Shown: positions 1 through 7,862, numbered from the stretch's first letter. The stretch is DNA of 64,000 bases from Actinomadura luzonensis (GCF_022664455.2 NZ_JAKRKC020000001.1:2423001-2487000); one strand, 5' to 3'. Translations and numbers: made by a program. The notes: generated by a model not told the origin, from the letters alone.

Positions 1-1
1 G

Positions 2-613
2 CTGGTCGGCGGCGCCATCGGCATGCGGCTCGCGGGCTGGCTGGAGACCCTGGACCTCAAGGACCTCTGGCTGTACGGCTCCCGCAGCATCCTCGGCGGC
101 CTGACCGGCGCGTACGCGGGCGTCCTGGTCGCGAAGAAGCTCAGCGGCTACCGCGAGCGCACCGGCGACCTGTTCGCCCCCGCGGTCGCCCTCGGCATGG
201 CGATCGGCCGCATCGGCTGCCACCTCACGGAGGCGCCGGGCCGTCCCACCGGCCTGCCCTGGGGCGTGCACGCCTCGCCGGCGACCCCCGAGTGCCCCGG
301 CTGCCTGACCGGCCAGGCCATGCACCCGTCGTTCCTGTACGAGGTCGCCTTCCAGCTCGCCGCCTTCGCCGCGCTCATGTGGGCGCGCCGGCGGCTCACC
401 CAGCCGGGCGAGCTGTTCACCCTCTACCTGGCCGGGTACGCCGCCTTCCGCTTCCTCGTGGAGTTCACCCGCGCGAACGAGATCCTGTGGCTCGGCCTGA
501 CCGGGCCCCAGTGGTTCCTGGCGGCCGGGCTGCCGCTGCTCGCGGCCCGGGTGACGATCGGCTGGCGGCGCGGCTACTACACACCCCTGATCCGTCGAAA
601 GGTCATGACATGA
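2..613 (+). CDS. Lgt-like prolipoprotein diacylglyceryl transferase family protein (5' end outside window)
   Basis: The open frame enters from the left edge, so the N-terminus is missing and about 203 residues remain. Several hydrophobic segments and the Lgt-type block GRIGCHLTE followed by GRPTGLPWGV are visible. Canonical Lgt moves diacylglycerol from phosphatidylglycerol to the lipobox cysteine of prolipoproteins and carries GRxGN in this block; here the Asn position is Cys. The C-terminus is a last membrane helix and a short basic tail. Its stop overlaps the ATG of the radical SAM gene (ATGA), so the two are co-translated. Inference: a specialised Lgt paralogue working on or near a lipid handled by the radical SAM enzyme, rather than the housekeeping Lgt. 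Confidence 0.8.
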   Translation: MVGGAIGMRLAGWLETLDLKDLWLYGSRSILGGLTGAYAGVLVAKKLSGYRERTGDLFAPAVALGMAIGRIGCHLTEAPGRPTGLPWGVHASPATPECPGCLTGQAMHPSFLYEVAFQLAAFAALMWARRRLTQPGELFTLYLAGYAAFRFLVEFTRANEILWLGLTGPQWFLAAGLPLLAARVTIGWRRGYYTPLIRRKVMT

Positions 614-2136
614 GCGCAGGGATGGGTCTGCGGGGCGACCGCATCCTCAGGTACGTCAACGCCTTCTGCCCGCACTGCCACGACGACGGCCGCGACCTCG
701 ACCGCGTCGAACGGCTCAGCGGCTACCTGGCCGAGCGCGACGGCCGCGTGTGGCTGGAGCGCGGCTGCCGGGCGCACGGCCTGGTCCGCACCCTGTACGA
801 CGAGGACCCGGAGATCCTCGCGTACCTGGAGGAATGGACCGCTCCCACCAAGCAGCACGTCCCGGACGTCCGCGGCAACTTCGCGCCGATCCCGCTCGCC
901 TACCTCGACGGCCTCCCCGAGCTGCAGACCCAGCACACCTGCATCCTCCTGGAGGACATCGCCGAGACCTGCAACCTGCGCTGCCCCACCTGCTTCGCCG
1001 ACAGTTCGCCCGACCTGTCCGGCGTCGTCCCCGTCCCCGACGTCCTCGCCAACGTCGACCAGCGCCTGGAACGGGAGAACGGCAGGCTCGACGTCCTGAT
1101 GCTGAGCGGCGGCGAGCCCACCCTGCACCCCGAGCTGAAGACGCTGCTCGCCGAGCTGTCCGCGCGGCCGGTCACCCGCATCCTCATCAACACCAACGGC
1201 GTGCTGATCGCCAGGGACGACTCCCTCCTCGACCTGCTCACCGAGCACCGCGAGCGGGTGGAGGTCTACCTCCAGTACGACGGCGTCTCGGCCGCGGCCT
1301 CCAAGCACCACCGCGGCGGCGACCTGCGCCACCTCAAGGCCCAGGCCCTGACCCGGCTGTCGGAGCGGGAGATCTTCACCACGCTGGTCATGACGGCCGC
1401 GCTGGGCGTCAACGACGGCGAGATCGGCGACGTCGTCCGCCTCGCCCTGGACACGCCCTACGTGGGCGGGGTGTCCATCCAGCCCCAGTTCGGCTCGGGC
1501 CGCTCGGCCGCCATCGACCCCATGGACCGGCTCACCCACACCGGCGTGCTCAAACGCCTCGGCCCGCAGACCGGCGGCCTCGTGACCTGGCGCGACCTCA
1601 CCGCGCTGCCCTGCTCCCACCCGCACTGCTGCTCGGTCGGCTACCTCCTGCGCGACGACGCGGAGCAGTGGCGCTCGCTGACGGCGCTCATCGGCCACGA
1701 CCGGCTCAAGGCCAACCTGGGCCTGGTCTCCAACCGCATCGCCGACAGCGAGATCCCGCGCGAGCTGCGCCTGGCCGTCCAGGAGTCGCTGCTCGGGCTG
1801 CTGTCTGAGCAGTCGTCGCTGTCCCACCCGCAGGTCGGCGACCTGTGGCGGAACATCTGCGAGAACTGCGACCTCGGCATCTCCACCCTGCTCACCCTCG
1901 CCTCCTCGGCGTTGCCCGGCCGCCGCAGGAAGCTGCGCAGGATGCTGGCCGAGCGGGTGGTGCGGATCACCGTGAAACCGTTCATGGACGTCCACACGAT
2001 GATCGAGGAACGCCTCACGCAGTGCTGCGTGCACGTCGGCACCCGCGAGGGCGAGCGGGACCAGTGCGCGCCGTTCTGCGCCGTCCAGGCCTGGCCCCAG
2101 CTCTCCCGCCAGCGGCTGTCGGCGGTGGCGCGATGA
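610..2136 (+). CDS. Radical SAM protein of the MJ0619 / tetraether lipid synthase (Tes)-like family
   Basis: 508 residues. An N-terminal CPHC pair (C20, C23) and an isolated Cys near 53 precede the radical SAM motif CNLRCPTC (C121, C125, C128), then a GGEP motif near 167-170 and YLQYDG. The second half has CSHPHCC, CENC, QCC and CAPFC clusters, suggesting auxiliary iron-sulfur sites. This Cys layout resembles the archaeal MJ0619/Tes family, whose members couple lipid tails C-C to make macrocyclic or tetraether lipids; other members have been described as pterin-related methylases. Start is the ATG overlapping the upstream stop. It lies between an Lgt-like gene and a small membrane protein gene, all overlapping by 4 nt, which favours a membrane-lipid substrate. 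Family placement is by motif reading; the substrate is unknown. Confidence 0.8.
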   Translation: MSAGMGLRGDRILRYVNAFCPHCHDDGRDLDRVERLSGYLAERDGRVWLERGCRAHGLVRTLYDEDPEILAYLEEWTAPTKQHVPDVRGNFAPIPLAYLDGLPELQTQHTCILLEDIAETCNLRCPTCFADSSPDLSGVVPVPDVLANVDQRLERENGRLDVLMLSGGEPTLHPELKTLLAELSARPVTRILINTNGVLIARDDSLLDLLTEHRERVEVYLQYDGVSAAASKHHRGGDLRHLKAQALTRLSEREIFTTLVMTAALGVNDGEIGDVVRLALDTPYVGGVSIQPQFGSGRSAAIDPMDRLTHTGVLKRLGPQTGGLVTWRDLTALPCSHPHCCSVGYLLRDDAEQWRSLTALIGHDRLKANLGLVSNRIADSEIPRELRLAVQESLLGLLSEQSSLSHPQVGDLWRNICENCDLGISTLLTLASSALPGRRRKLRRMLAERVVRITVKPFMDVHTMIEERLTQCCVHVGTREGERDQCAPFCAVQAWPQLSRQRLSAVAR

Positions 2137-2375
2137 GCGGCAAGGCCGAGCCGTACGACCCGCTGCGGCTGTGCGTGTACGCGACCGTCGCGCTGCTGGC
2201 GTGGCTGCTCGGGCCGTGGGCGGTGCTGGGGTTCGCGGCGCTGGGCTTCACCGGGTACTGGAGGGCGCGGCGGGCCGGGCTGACCCGGAGCAAGTGCCTG
2301 CTCCGGGACACCCGGCTGGTGCTCGGCTACCTCGCGCTGCTGGCGATCGTGGCGGCGGTCGCGATCATCCGGTGA
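2133..2375 (+). CDS. Small membrane protein of the Lgt/radical SAM operon
   Basis: 80 residues with a short polar N-terminus, a hydrophobic region at about 11-37, a basic stretch WRARRAGLTRSK with one Cys, and a C-terminal helix at about 61-79. The ATG overlaps the radical SAM stop by ATGA, making it the third translationally coupled gene of the operon. I do not recognise a named family. The architecture (two or three helices, basic loop) suits a membrane anchor or partner for the upstream enzymes; this is inference. Its 3' end overlaps the convergent gene at 2365 by 11 nt, so no terminator separates them. Confidence 0.65.
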   Translation: MSGKAEPYDPLRLCVYATVALLAWLLGPWAVLGFAALGFTGYWRARRAGLTRSKCLLRDTRLVLGYLALLAIVAAVAIIR

Positions 2376-3564
2376 CGGCGAGCAGGTCGAGCACCGTCCA
2401 CTCCTTCTTCGGCGGATCCGCGTCCCCCCAGAACAGGGCGGTCACGGTCGCCGTCACCGACAGGAGGCTGCCGGTCACCGGCCTGGCGGCCGTCGCGGAC
2501 GTGCGCGTGCCGAGCCCGGCCCTGGTGCCGGTCTCCAGGTCGTAGAGGACGGCGAGCGGCCCGCCCGCCTCGGGCTCGCCGGTCGGGGCCGTCAGCGCGT
2601 ACCGGCCGGCGTACGGCGGCCGCACCGAGTACATCCTCAGGTCGGGTAGCACGTGGCGGCCGGTGCCGTCCGGCCGTTGCGCCACCAGCCGGCCCTTCAG
2701 GTCGCCGACGCACCAGCGCCCGTCACAGCGCAGGAAGCGCGTGCCCTCCGGCGCCCGGACGTCGTACGAACGGCCGCTCGCCAGGTCGGCGACCCGATCG
2801 TCGTTGGCGAACGTGTTCCGGTCCCGGTGCGTCGCCCAGGGCCAGGCGGTCAGCGTGAGCCCGTCGCCGCCGGGCACCCGCGCAGGCTTCCCGCCGGTCA
2901 GCGGCATCCGGTAGACGCCGCCTCCTTGGGGCGACCACACCAGGGCGTCGGCCGTGACGTCGAAGGCCGCGACCGGGCCGGGCACCGTCGCCACCCGGGT
3001 GGCGGTCCCGCCGGCTCGCGGCGCGATCCAGAACGTGGTGGACTTGTCCGTGCCGCCGTACCAGGCGACGTGCCGGGGGCCCACCGCGACGCCTCCCAGG
3101 CGGGTCGCGCCCTTGATCGCCGACAGCTCGGCGATCGTCGCCGTCGTCGCGCGGCGCGCGATGTCGTAGACGTCGAGCCGCGCGGGCTCGCCCGGCACGA
3201 ACAGCAGCAGCTCGGTCGGGCTCAGCGCGGTGACCGGGAGGATCAGCGCCCCCGTGGCGCGTCGCGCGGCGACCGTGGCCATCGCCCTCGGCCACAGCTC
3301 CTCCGCCGGGCGCGAAGCCTGCGGGGAAGGGCTGGACGACGGGCTGACGGTCGTGGCGGGCTGGACGCGCCGCGCCTCCCCGGACAGCGCCGCCGTCGTC
3401 CCTCCCGCCACCGCCACCACCGCGGCCGCCGCGAGCGCCACCGTCGCCCGCCGCCGGCCGCGCCGGGCCCGGCGGCGGGCCGCCACGCCCCCCGTGAGGT
3501 CGAGCGGCTCCACCTGGTCGGCGGCCGCCCGCAGGGTGCGGACCAGGTCCTGTTCGCCTCTCAT
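2365..3564 (-). CDS. Membrane-anchored beta-propeller-like protein paired with SigE-family sigma factor
   Basis: 399 residues: a cytoplasmic N-terminus of about 37 residues with a basic RRRARRGRRR stretch, one membrane helix (about 38-60), a Ser/Pro-rich linker, then a long extracytoplasmic part with repeating WYGG, VWSPQGGGVYRM and VLYDLETG patterns that look like TolB-type propeller blades. The ATG overlaps the sigma-factor stop (ATGA), so it is translated with it. In SigE-family operons the second gene is commonly a single-pass protein thought to modulate the sigma factor or sense surface conditions; no classical ZAS-type HxxxCxxC motif is present. The sensor role is inference. Confidence 0.75.
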   Translation of the reverse strand: MRGEQDLVRTLRAAADQVEPLDLTGGVAARRRARRGRRRATVALAAAAVVAVAGGTTAALSGEARRVQPATTVSPSSSPSPQASRPAEELWPRAMATVAARRATGALILPVTALSPTELLLFVPGEPARLDVYDIARRATTATIAELSAIKGATRLGGVAVGPRHVAWYGGTDKSTTFWIAPRAGGTATRVATVPGPVAAFDVTADALVWSPQGGGVYRMPLTGGKPARVPGGDGLTLTAWPWATHRDRNTFANDDRVADLASGRSYDVRAPEGTRFLRCDGRWCVGDLKGRLVAQRPDGTGRHVLPDLRMYSVRPPYAGRYALTAPTGEPEAGGPLAVLYDLETGTRAGLGTRTSATAARPVTGSLLSVTATVTALFWGDADPPKKEWTVLDLLAVTG

Positions 3565-4028
3565 CGTGCCTCCTGCAGCACTCGCCGGATCCGGAGCTTG
3601 TCCAGGGCGCGGGCGGCCTGGCTGCGCACGGTGCCGCGGGAGACGCCGAGGATGTCGGCGATCTCCTGGTCGGGCAGGTCCTCGTAGTAGCGCAGCACGA
3701 GCACGGCCCGCTGCCTGCGGGGCAGCCGCTGGAGCTCGGCCCACAGGTCGGCGTCGCCGTAACGGTCGGGGGCGCCGCGGTCGGGCACGTCGGCGACCAG
3801 GCTCTCGCGGCGCCGCCGGCGCCAGGACCTGATGTGGAGCCGGACCATCGTGGTGCGCACGTACCCCTCGGGGTCGTGTTTGTTGCGCACCCGGTGCCAG
3901 GCGTCGCCGAGGCGGGCCAGGGCCTCCTGCACGAGGTCGGCCGCGTCCTCGGGGTCGCCGGACAGCACGTAGCCGTACCGGAGGAGGGCGTCGCCCCTGG
4001 CCCGGACGAACTCGTCGAAATCTTCCAC
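3561..4028 (-). CDS. SigE-family RNA polymerase sigma factor
   Basis: 155 residues, the usual length for SigE-family (ECF-like) sigma factors of actinomycetes. Region 2 is visible as DAADLVQEAL and YVRTTMVRLHIRSWRRRRRE; region 4 as LPRRQRAVLVLRYYEDLPDQEIADILGVSRGTVRSQAARALDKLR, a helix-turn-helix for -35 recognition (split by the reader at the turn). The second gene of the operon starts inside its stop codon. Members of this family direct small regulons tied to a co-encoded membrane protein. The ATG follows a GGGAG-like ribosome site. Two further sigma genes of the same family lie at 8078 and 12596. Confidence 0.9.
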   Translation of the reverse strand: MEDFDEFVRARGDALLRYGYVLSGDPEDAADLVQEALARLGDAWHRVRNKHDPEGYVRTTMVRLHIRSWRRRRRESLVADVPDRGAPDRYGDADLWAELQRLPRRQRAVLVLRYYEDLPDQEIADILGVSRGTVRSQAARALDKLRIRRVLQEAR

Positions 4029-4068
4029 GAACCCAGGGAGCGACGGGGGAACGCTACTGTTGCACGGG

Positions 4069-4527
4069 CTACTCGGCGGGGACGTACAGGGAGAGGGTCT
4101 CGGCGACGCAGGCGGGCCGCTTCTCGCCCTCGATCTCGATCGTCATCTTCAGGTTGGACAGGTAGCCGGCCGGGGTGCCCTTGACGTCGGTCAGCTCGCC
4201 GACGGCCCTGATGCGCGCGCCCACCGGCACCGGCCGCGGGAAGCGGACCTTGTTGAGGCCGTAGTTGACGCCCATCGCGATGCCCTCGACCTTGACCAGC
4301 GAGAACATGAACGACGGCAGCAGCGACAGCGTCAGGTAGCCGTGCGCGATCGTGCCGCCGAACGGCCCCTCCTTGGCCCGCTCCACGTCCACGTGGATCC
4401 ACTGGTGGTCGTCGGTGGCGTCGGCGAAGGTGTTGACCTGGTCCTGGGTGACGGTGCGCCACTCGGTGGGCCCGAAGGTCTCGCCGACGGCCGCCTTGAG
4501 CTCCTGTACGTTCGCGAAGGTCCGCAT
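4069..4527 (-). CDS. MaoC-like (R)-specific enoyl-CoA hydratase
   Basis: 152 residues with a hot-dog fold signature: the hydratase motif DATDDHQWIHVD (catalytic Asp and His), then GPFGGTIAHGYLTLSLLP, typical of MaoC/PhaJ-like proteins. These hydrate trans-2-enoyl-CoA to (R)-3-hydroxyacyl-CoA in the cytoplasm, in fatty-acid or polyketide-precursor metabolism. Length is normal for a single hot-dog domain. It is monocistronic, on the minus strand, and divergent from the ATPase gene at 4810, with 280 nt of intergenic DNA that holds a probable LexA box nearer the ATPase. No partner gene indicates its substrate. Confidence 0.9.
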   Translation of the reverse strand: MRTFANVQELKAAVGETFGPTEWRTVTQDQVNTFADATDDHQWIHVDVERAKEGPFGGTIAHGYLTLSLLPSFMFSLVKVEGIAMGVNYGLNKVRFPRPVPVGARIRAVGELTDVKGTPAGYLSNLKMTIEIEGEKRPACVAETLSLYVPAE

Positions 4528-4665
4528 GGTCCGAACGCTATTGCCCGCCCGGCGCGGCTGCCAAGTCGGCCGTCACCGGCGGGGATCGGACACCGGTGCA
4601 AAGATCTTTTACCCGAAACCATCGCATGAGTGTTCGAGTCCGCGCTACAGTCTTAGGAGCGGCAA

Positions 4666-4681
4666 TCGAACAAGGGTTCGG
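4666..4681. promoter_or_regulatory. Probable LexA (SOS) box
   Basis: Reads TCGAACAAGGGTTCGG, matching the actinobacterial SOS consensus TCGAAC-N4-GTTCGA at 11 of 12 defined positions. It lies 144 nt before the chosen GTG start of the ATPase gene and 138 nt before the divergent MaoC gene. Inference: DNA-damage control of the ATPase transcript. Confidence 0.6.
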
Positions 4682-4809
4682 CCTGGTGAGAGGGGGTGTG
4701 TCCGATGACGGTGCTCGCGCCCGCCCCTGCTCGGACACGCCGTAGCACTTTCTTCCCAAATCTAAGACGGCCGCTATATCCGGCAATAAAGTCCGAGAGC
4801 GTGGACCCT

Positions 4810-5982
4810 GTGCGAAACCCCTACGCTCCCGGCGCGGGACAGCGTCCCCCGGAGCTCGCCGGCCGTGACCGAGAGCTGCAGCAGTTCGAGGTCGTGCTCG
4901 AACGCGTCGCGCGCGGCCGTCCCGAGCGCAGCATGGTCGTCACCGGCCTGCGGGGCGTCGGCAAGACCGTCCTGCTCAACACGTTCAAGTCCATGGCCAT
5001 GCAACGGCTGTGGGGCACGGGCAAGATCGAGGCCCGCCCCGACCAGTCGATCCGGCGGCCCGTCGCGGCCGCGCTGCACATGGCCATCCGCGAGCTCGCG
5101 CCGCGGCACCGCGCGCCCGAGCGCATCGAGGAGTTCCTCGGGGTGCTGAAGGCGTTCGCGATGCGCGACCCGTCCGCGGCCAAGGGCACCTCGCACTGGT
5201 CGCCCGGGATCGAGGTGCCCGCCAGCCGCGGGCGCGCCGACTCGGGCGACCTGGAGATCGACCTCACCGAGCTGTTCGTCGACGCGGCGAGCGTGGCGAC
5301 CGACCTCGCCGTCGGCATCGCGCTGTTCATCGACGAGATGCAGGACGTCCCGGCCGCCGACGTCTCGGCGCTCTGCGCCGCCTGCCACGAGCTGTCGCAG
5401 TCGGGCGGGCCGCTGATCGTCGTGGGCGCGGGGCTGCCGCACCTGCCGAGCGTGCTGTCGGCCAGCAAGAGCTACTCCGAACGGCTCTTCCGCTACGCGC
5501 GCATCGACAAGCTCGACCGCGACGCCGCCGACCTGGCGCTCATCCTGCCCGCGCGCGAGGAGGAGGTGGAGTTCACCCAGGAGGCCCTCGACGCGCTGTA
5601 CGAGGCCGCCGACGGCTACCCCTACTTCGTGCAGGCGTACGGGAAGGTCGCCTGGGACCTCGCGCCGCGCAGCCCGATCACGCTCGACGACGTCAAGGTG
5701 TCCGCGCCGGAGGCGGAGGAGGAGCTGGCGGTCGGCTTCTTCGGCAGCCGCTACGAGCGCGCCACCCCCGCCGAGCGCGACTACATGCACGCCATGGCCC
5801 AGATCGGCGACGAGCCGGTCGCCACCGCCGAGGTCGCCGAGGCCCTCGGCCGCAAGCCGTCCAGCCTGTCGCCCGCCCGCGACAGCCTGATCAAGAAGGG
5901 GCTGATCTACAGCGCCGAGCGCGGCCTGATCGCGTTCACGGTGCCGCACTTCGGCAAGTTCCTGCGCGCCCAGCCGGTGTGA
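4810..5982 (+). CDS. AAA-type ATPase (Orc1/Cdc6-like) with C-terminal winged helix
   Basis: 390 residues from a GTG start. Walker A is GLRGVGKTVLL near residue 46, Walker B is IALFIDEMQD near 175, and a sensor-1-like GAGLPHLP follows; the C-terminal part looks like a winged-helix domain. This is a family of soluble actinomycete ATPases resembling the Orc1/Cdc6 and STAND-like fold; no enzymatic role is established to my knowledge. An ATG at 4705 in frame has a good ribosome site (AGAGGGGG), but codons between 4730 and 4800 are rare and AT-ending (CTA, AGA, ATA), so that stretch is probably leader. The GTG at 4810 follows GAGAG by about 10 nt. The SOS box upstream suggests damage induction. Confidence 0.75.
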   Translation: MRNPYAPGAGQRPPELAGRDRELQQFEVVLERVARGRPERSMVVTGLRGVGKTVLLNTFKSMAMQRLWGTGKIEARPDQSIRRPVAAALHMAIRELAPRHRAPERIEEFLGVLKAFAMRDPSAAKGTSHWSPGIEVPASRGRADSGDLEIDLTELFVDAASVATDLAVGIALFIDEMQDVPAADVSALCAACHELSQSGGPLIVVGAGLPHLPSVLSASKSYSERLFRYARIDKLDRDAADLALILPAREEEVEFTQEALDALYEAADGYPYFVQAYGKVAWDLAPRSPITLDDVKVSAPEAEEELAVGFFGSRYERATPAERDYMHAMAQIGDEPVATAEVAEALGRKPSSLSPARDSLIKKGLIYSAERGLIAFTVPHFGKFLRAQPV

Positions 5983-6001
5983 GCCGGGCACGCTCCTAGA
6001 C

Positions 6002-6045
6002 CTCTATTGGGCTGTCTAGAGGGGAAGCTAGATAGCCCAATAGAG
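6002..6045. terminator. Long AT-rich inverted repeat between convergent genes
   Basis: Two 18-nt arms (6002-6019 and 6028-6045) pair with one G:T exception around an 8-nt loop AGGGGAAG. It sits just after the ATPase stop and 55 nt before the convergent MauE-like stop, so a bidirectional terminator is the simplest reading, though no U-run follows. It is far more AT-rich than its surroundings, which is odd for this genome. Confidence 0.5.
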
Positions 6046-6058
6046 CTATATCCAGCCG

Positions 6059-6080
6059 CCCTTCGACCGGTGTCGAGGGG
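6059..6080. terminator. Second stem-loop between convergent genes
   Basis: CCCTTCGAC (6059-6067) pairs with GTCGAGGGG (6072-6080), with one G:T, around a CGGT loop. With the stem at 6002-6045 it forms a tandem structure between two converging transcripts. A GGCTGTCTAG decamer occurs inside the first stem (6010-6019) and again at 6088-6097. Confidence 0.4.
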
Positions 6081-6099
6081 AATCTAAGGCTGTCTAGCG

Positions 6100-6906
6100 T
6101 CACGCCGATACGGGGGTATATTCCGGCAGAGACGTCCCGCTGTCCTCCCCGCCGCTCACCACCGCCATGCGCACGGCCGGCCGGCGGCCGCTCAGGTAGA
6201 CCGCGAACACCACGTCGTCCTGCCGGTGGTTGCGGAAGGCGTAGAAGCGCCAGCACAGCTCGCGCCAGCTGTCGTACGGCTCGGCCGAGACCAGCTCGTG
6301 CCGGTGCGCCCGCCAGGTGCCGCTGGCCCGCAGCCGGGCGAGGGTCACCGACTCGGCCGGGCCGGGGCGCTGCTCGCAGGGGGCGCGGTAGCGGACGCGG
6401 TCGATCATCTCCTCGATCTCCGGCGACAGCAGGGCGAGCACCAGCAGCCCCGCCGCCGTCAGCCACGACGGATGCGTCACGGCCGTCCAGCCCGGCACCG
6501 GCGACCACACCGACACGCCCGCCATGCCGGTCAGCGCCACCGTCCGGCCGATCGAGCGCAGCCCGACCGGGGACGAGCTCACCTCGCCGAAGCACCCGCA
6601 GCCCGCGTCGGGCCGCCGCCTGCGCAGCTCCAGCAGCACGTACGTGGACAGCGCGAAGAACGCCACCGTGCCCCACCGGAAGAAGGGATGGGTGGTCAGC
6701 AGCAGCCCGGCCGCCAGCACCACCTCACCGGCCGCGCACACCAGCAACGACGGCGCCTGCAGCCGGCCCGGCATGAGCACGGCGGGCCCGAGCCGGGACA
6801 ACGCACCCGGCTCGCCCCCGGAGCCCACCGTGCCGACCTTGGCCACCGTGCCCAGGCAGAGCAGCGCGATGAGGATCGGCAGCTGCGATTCCAGCACGCG
6901 GGTCAC
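6100..6906 (-). CDS. MauE/DoxX-like redox-associated membrane protein
   Basis: 268 residues with four or more membrane helices in the first 165 residues and the MauE-type motif GCGCFGEVS (C103, C105) just after a basic loop. MauE-family proteins are linked to disulfide formation or electron transfer to extracytoplasmic Cys-rich proteins. After the last helix comes a soluble tail of about 100 residues with WRAHRHELVSAEPYDSW and one more Cys-containing region. The GTG start overlaps the stop of the Cys-rich gene upstream (GTGA), so the two are coupled. Inference: it keeps the disulfides of that partner. The soluble tail is not part of the usual MauE domain and I do not recognise it. Confidence 0.7.
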   Translation of the reverse strand: MTRVLESQLPILIALLCLGTVAKVGTVGSGGEPGALSRLGPAVLMPGRLQAPSLLVCAAGEVVLAAGLLLTTHPFFRWGTVAFFALSTYVLLELRRRRPDAGCGCFGEVSSSPVGLRSIGRTVALTGMAGVSVWSPVPGWTAVTHPSWLTAAGLLVLALLSPEIEEMIDRVRYRAPCEQRPGPAESVTLARLRASGTWRAHRHELVSAEPYDSWRELCWRFYAFRNHRQDDVVFAVYLSGRRPAVRMAVVSGGEDSGTSLPEYTPVSA

Positions 6907-7862
6907 CCCAATCCGATCTGAGCGTTGAAGCAGCCATTCACCAGATCGCCACCGAGCTCCACGTACGAGTACGGCGACAGCTCCGCGACGCGGCCGCGCG
7001 GCGAGGTGTCGCACTCGACGCACCGGTCGCAGAACCGCCCCGCCAGGCACCCGCAGGCCACCACGGGGACGTTGGCCGAGCGGCCCGAGCACACGTTCCT
7101 GATCTGCAGCAGCGAGCCGAGGGCCAGGTACGGCAGGCCCGCGCAGGACACGCCGGCGTCGGCGCAGCCGGTGTCAGAACGTTCCAGCATGGGGTAGGCG
7201 GCGCCGCGTTCCTCCTCGTCGAAGGTGTCCGACCAGGTGGCGGTGCCGGAGATGCGCTGCTGCACGCCGGCGTACGCGGGCGGCGGGGGCGGCACCGAGC
7301 GGGCCGGGTAGGGCGGCTGCGAGGTCGCCGGCAGCAGCGCGAGCCCCGCGCCGTCCTGCCGCACGCCGATCGCGTCGAACAGGTAGCCGGGCTCGAACTT
7401 GGGATGCCGCACCTGCAGCCGTCCCGACGCCCGGTAGGGGATGACGACGGTGCGGTGGCCGCGGTGCGGCCCGCAGTCGAGCTCGACGGTGAGGTCCCTG
7501 CGTCCGGTGATGGACCGGATCGTGCCGGTGATGCGGGTCGTGTCGGCCCAGATGCGCTCCACGACGCGGCCCTCGCGCAGGGTGCGCATCATGACCATGG
7601 CGCCCACGGGCAGCTCGGCGGGCGGCACCTCGGCGCCGTGCCACGCCGTCGCCCAGGGCGCGATCACCAGGCGCTCCTGGGCGCCCTCGGGCGTCTCGAT
7701 GATGACGAGGTGCGGGCTCACGTCGAGGATCTCGCCGGCGACGGCCCGCAGCGGCTGCTCCCCGGCGGGGCCGCCGGAGCCGTCGGGTCCAGGCACGCCG
7801 GGGTCACGGCCGAGCGCGGCCGCGGCCAGCACCCGGCGGCGCTCAACGCTCGGCTGTCCCAT
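6903..7862 (-). CDS. Cys-rich protein with C-terminal RlpA-like double-psi beta-barrel
   Basis: 319 residues from an ATG with a strong GAGGGAGG ribosome site. The N-terminus has RRRVLAAAALG, which is too short for a convincing signal peptide. Residues about 40-160 read as small beta-rich domains (VAGEILDVSPHLVIIETPEG, ITGTIRSITGRRDL). After a Pro-rich linker the last 95 residues contain nine Cys and the sequence GLPYLALGSLLQIRNV followed by VPVVACGC and ELGGDL, which matches the RlpA/expansin-type barrel, but the usual catalytic-site Asp of the DRG segment is not evident. It is translated together with a MauE-like membrane protein, fitting a disulfide-stabilised cell-wall protein. The substrate is unknown and the family call is by eye. 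Confidence 0.6.
   Translation of the reverse strand: MGQPSVERRRVLAAAALGRDPGVPGPDGSGGPAGEQPLRAVAGEILDVSPHLVIIETPEGAQERLVIAPWATAWHGAEVPPAELPVGAMVMMRTLREGRVVERIWADTTRITGTIRSITGRRDLTVELDCGPHRGHRTVVIPYRASGRLQVRHPKFEPGYLFDAIGVRQDGAGLALLPATSQPPYPARSVPPPPPAYAGVQQRISGTATWSDTFDEEERGAAYPMLERSDTGCADAGVSCAGLPYLALGSLLQIRNVCSGRSANVPVVACGCLAGRFCDRCVECDTSPRGRVAELSPYSYVELGGDLVNGCFNAQIGLG

Noticed and set aside
2..613. Housekeeping lgt gene
   Set aside because: The conserved Asn of the Lgt signature is Cys and the gene is coupled to a radical SAM gene, pointing to a specialised paralogue.
577..2034. A 485-residue minus-strand frame opposite the radical SAM gene
   Set aside because: The opposite strand has conserved Cys motifs and coupled starts; this frame has no motif.
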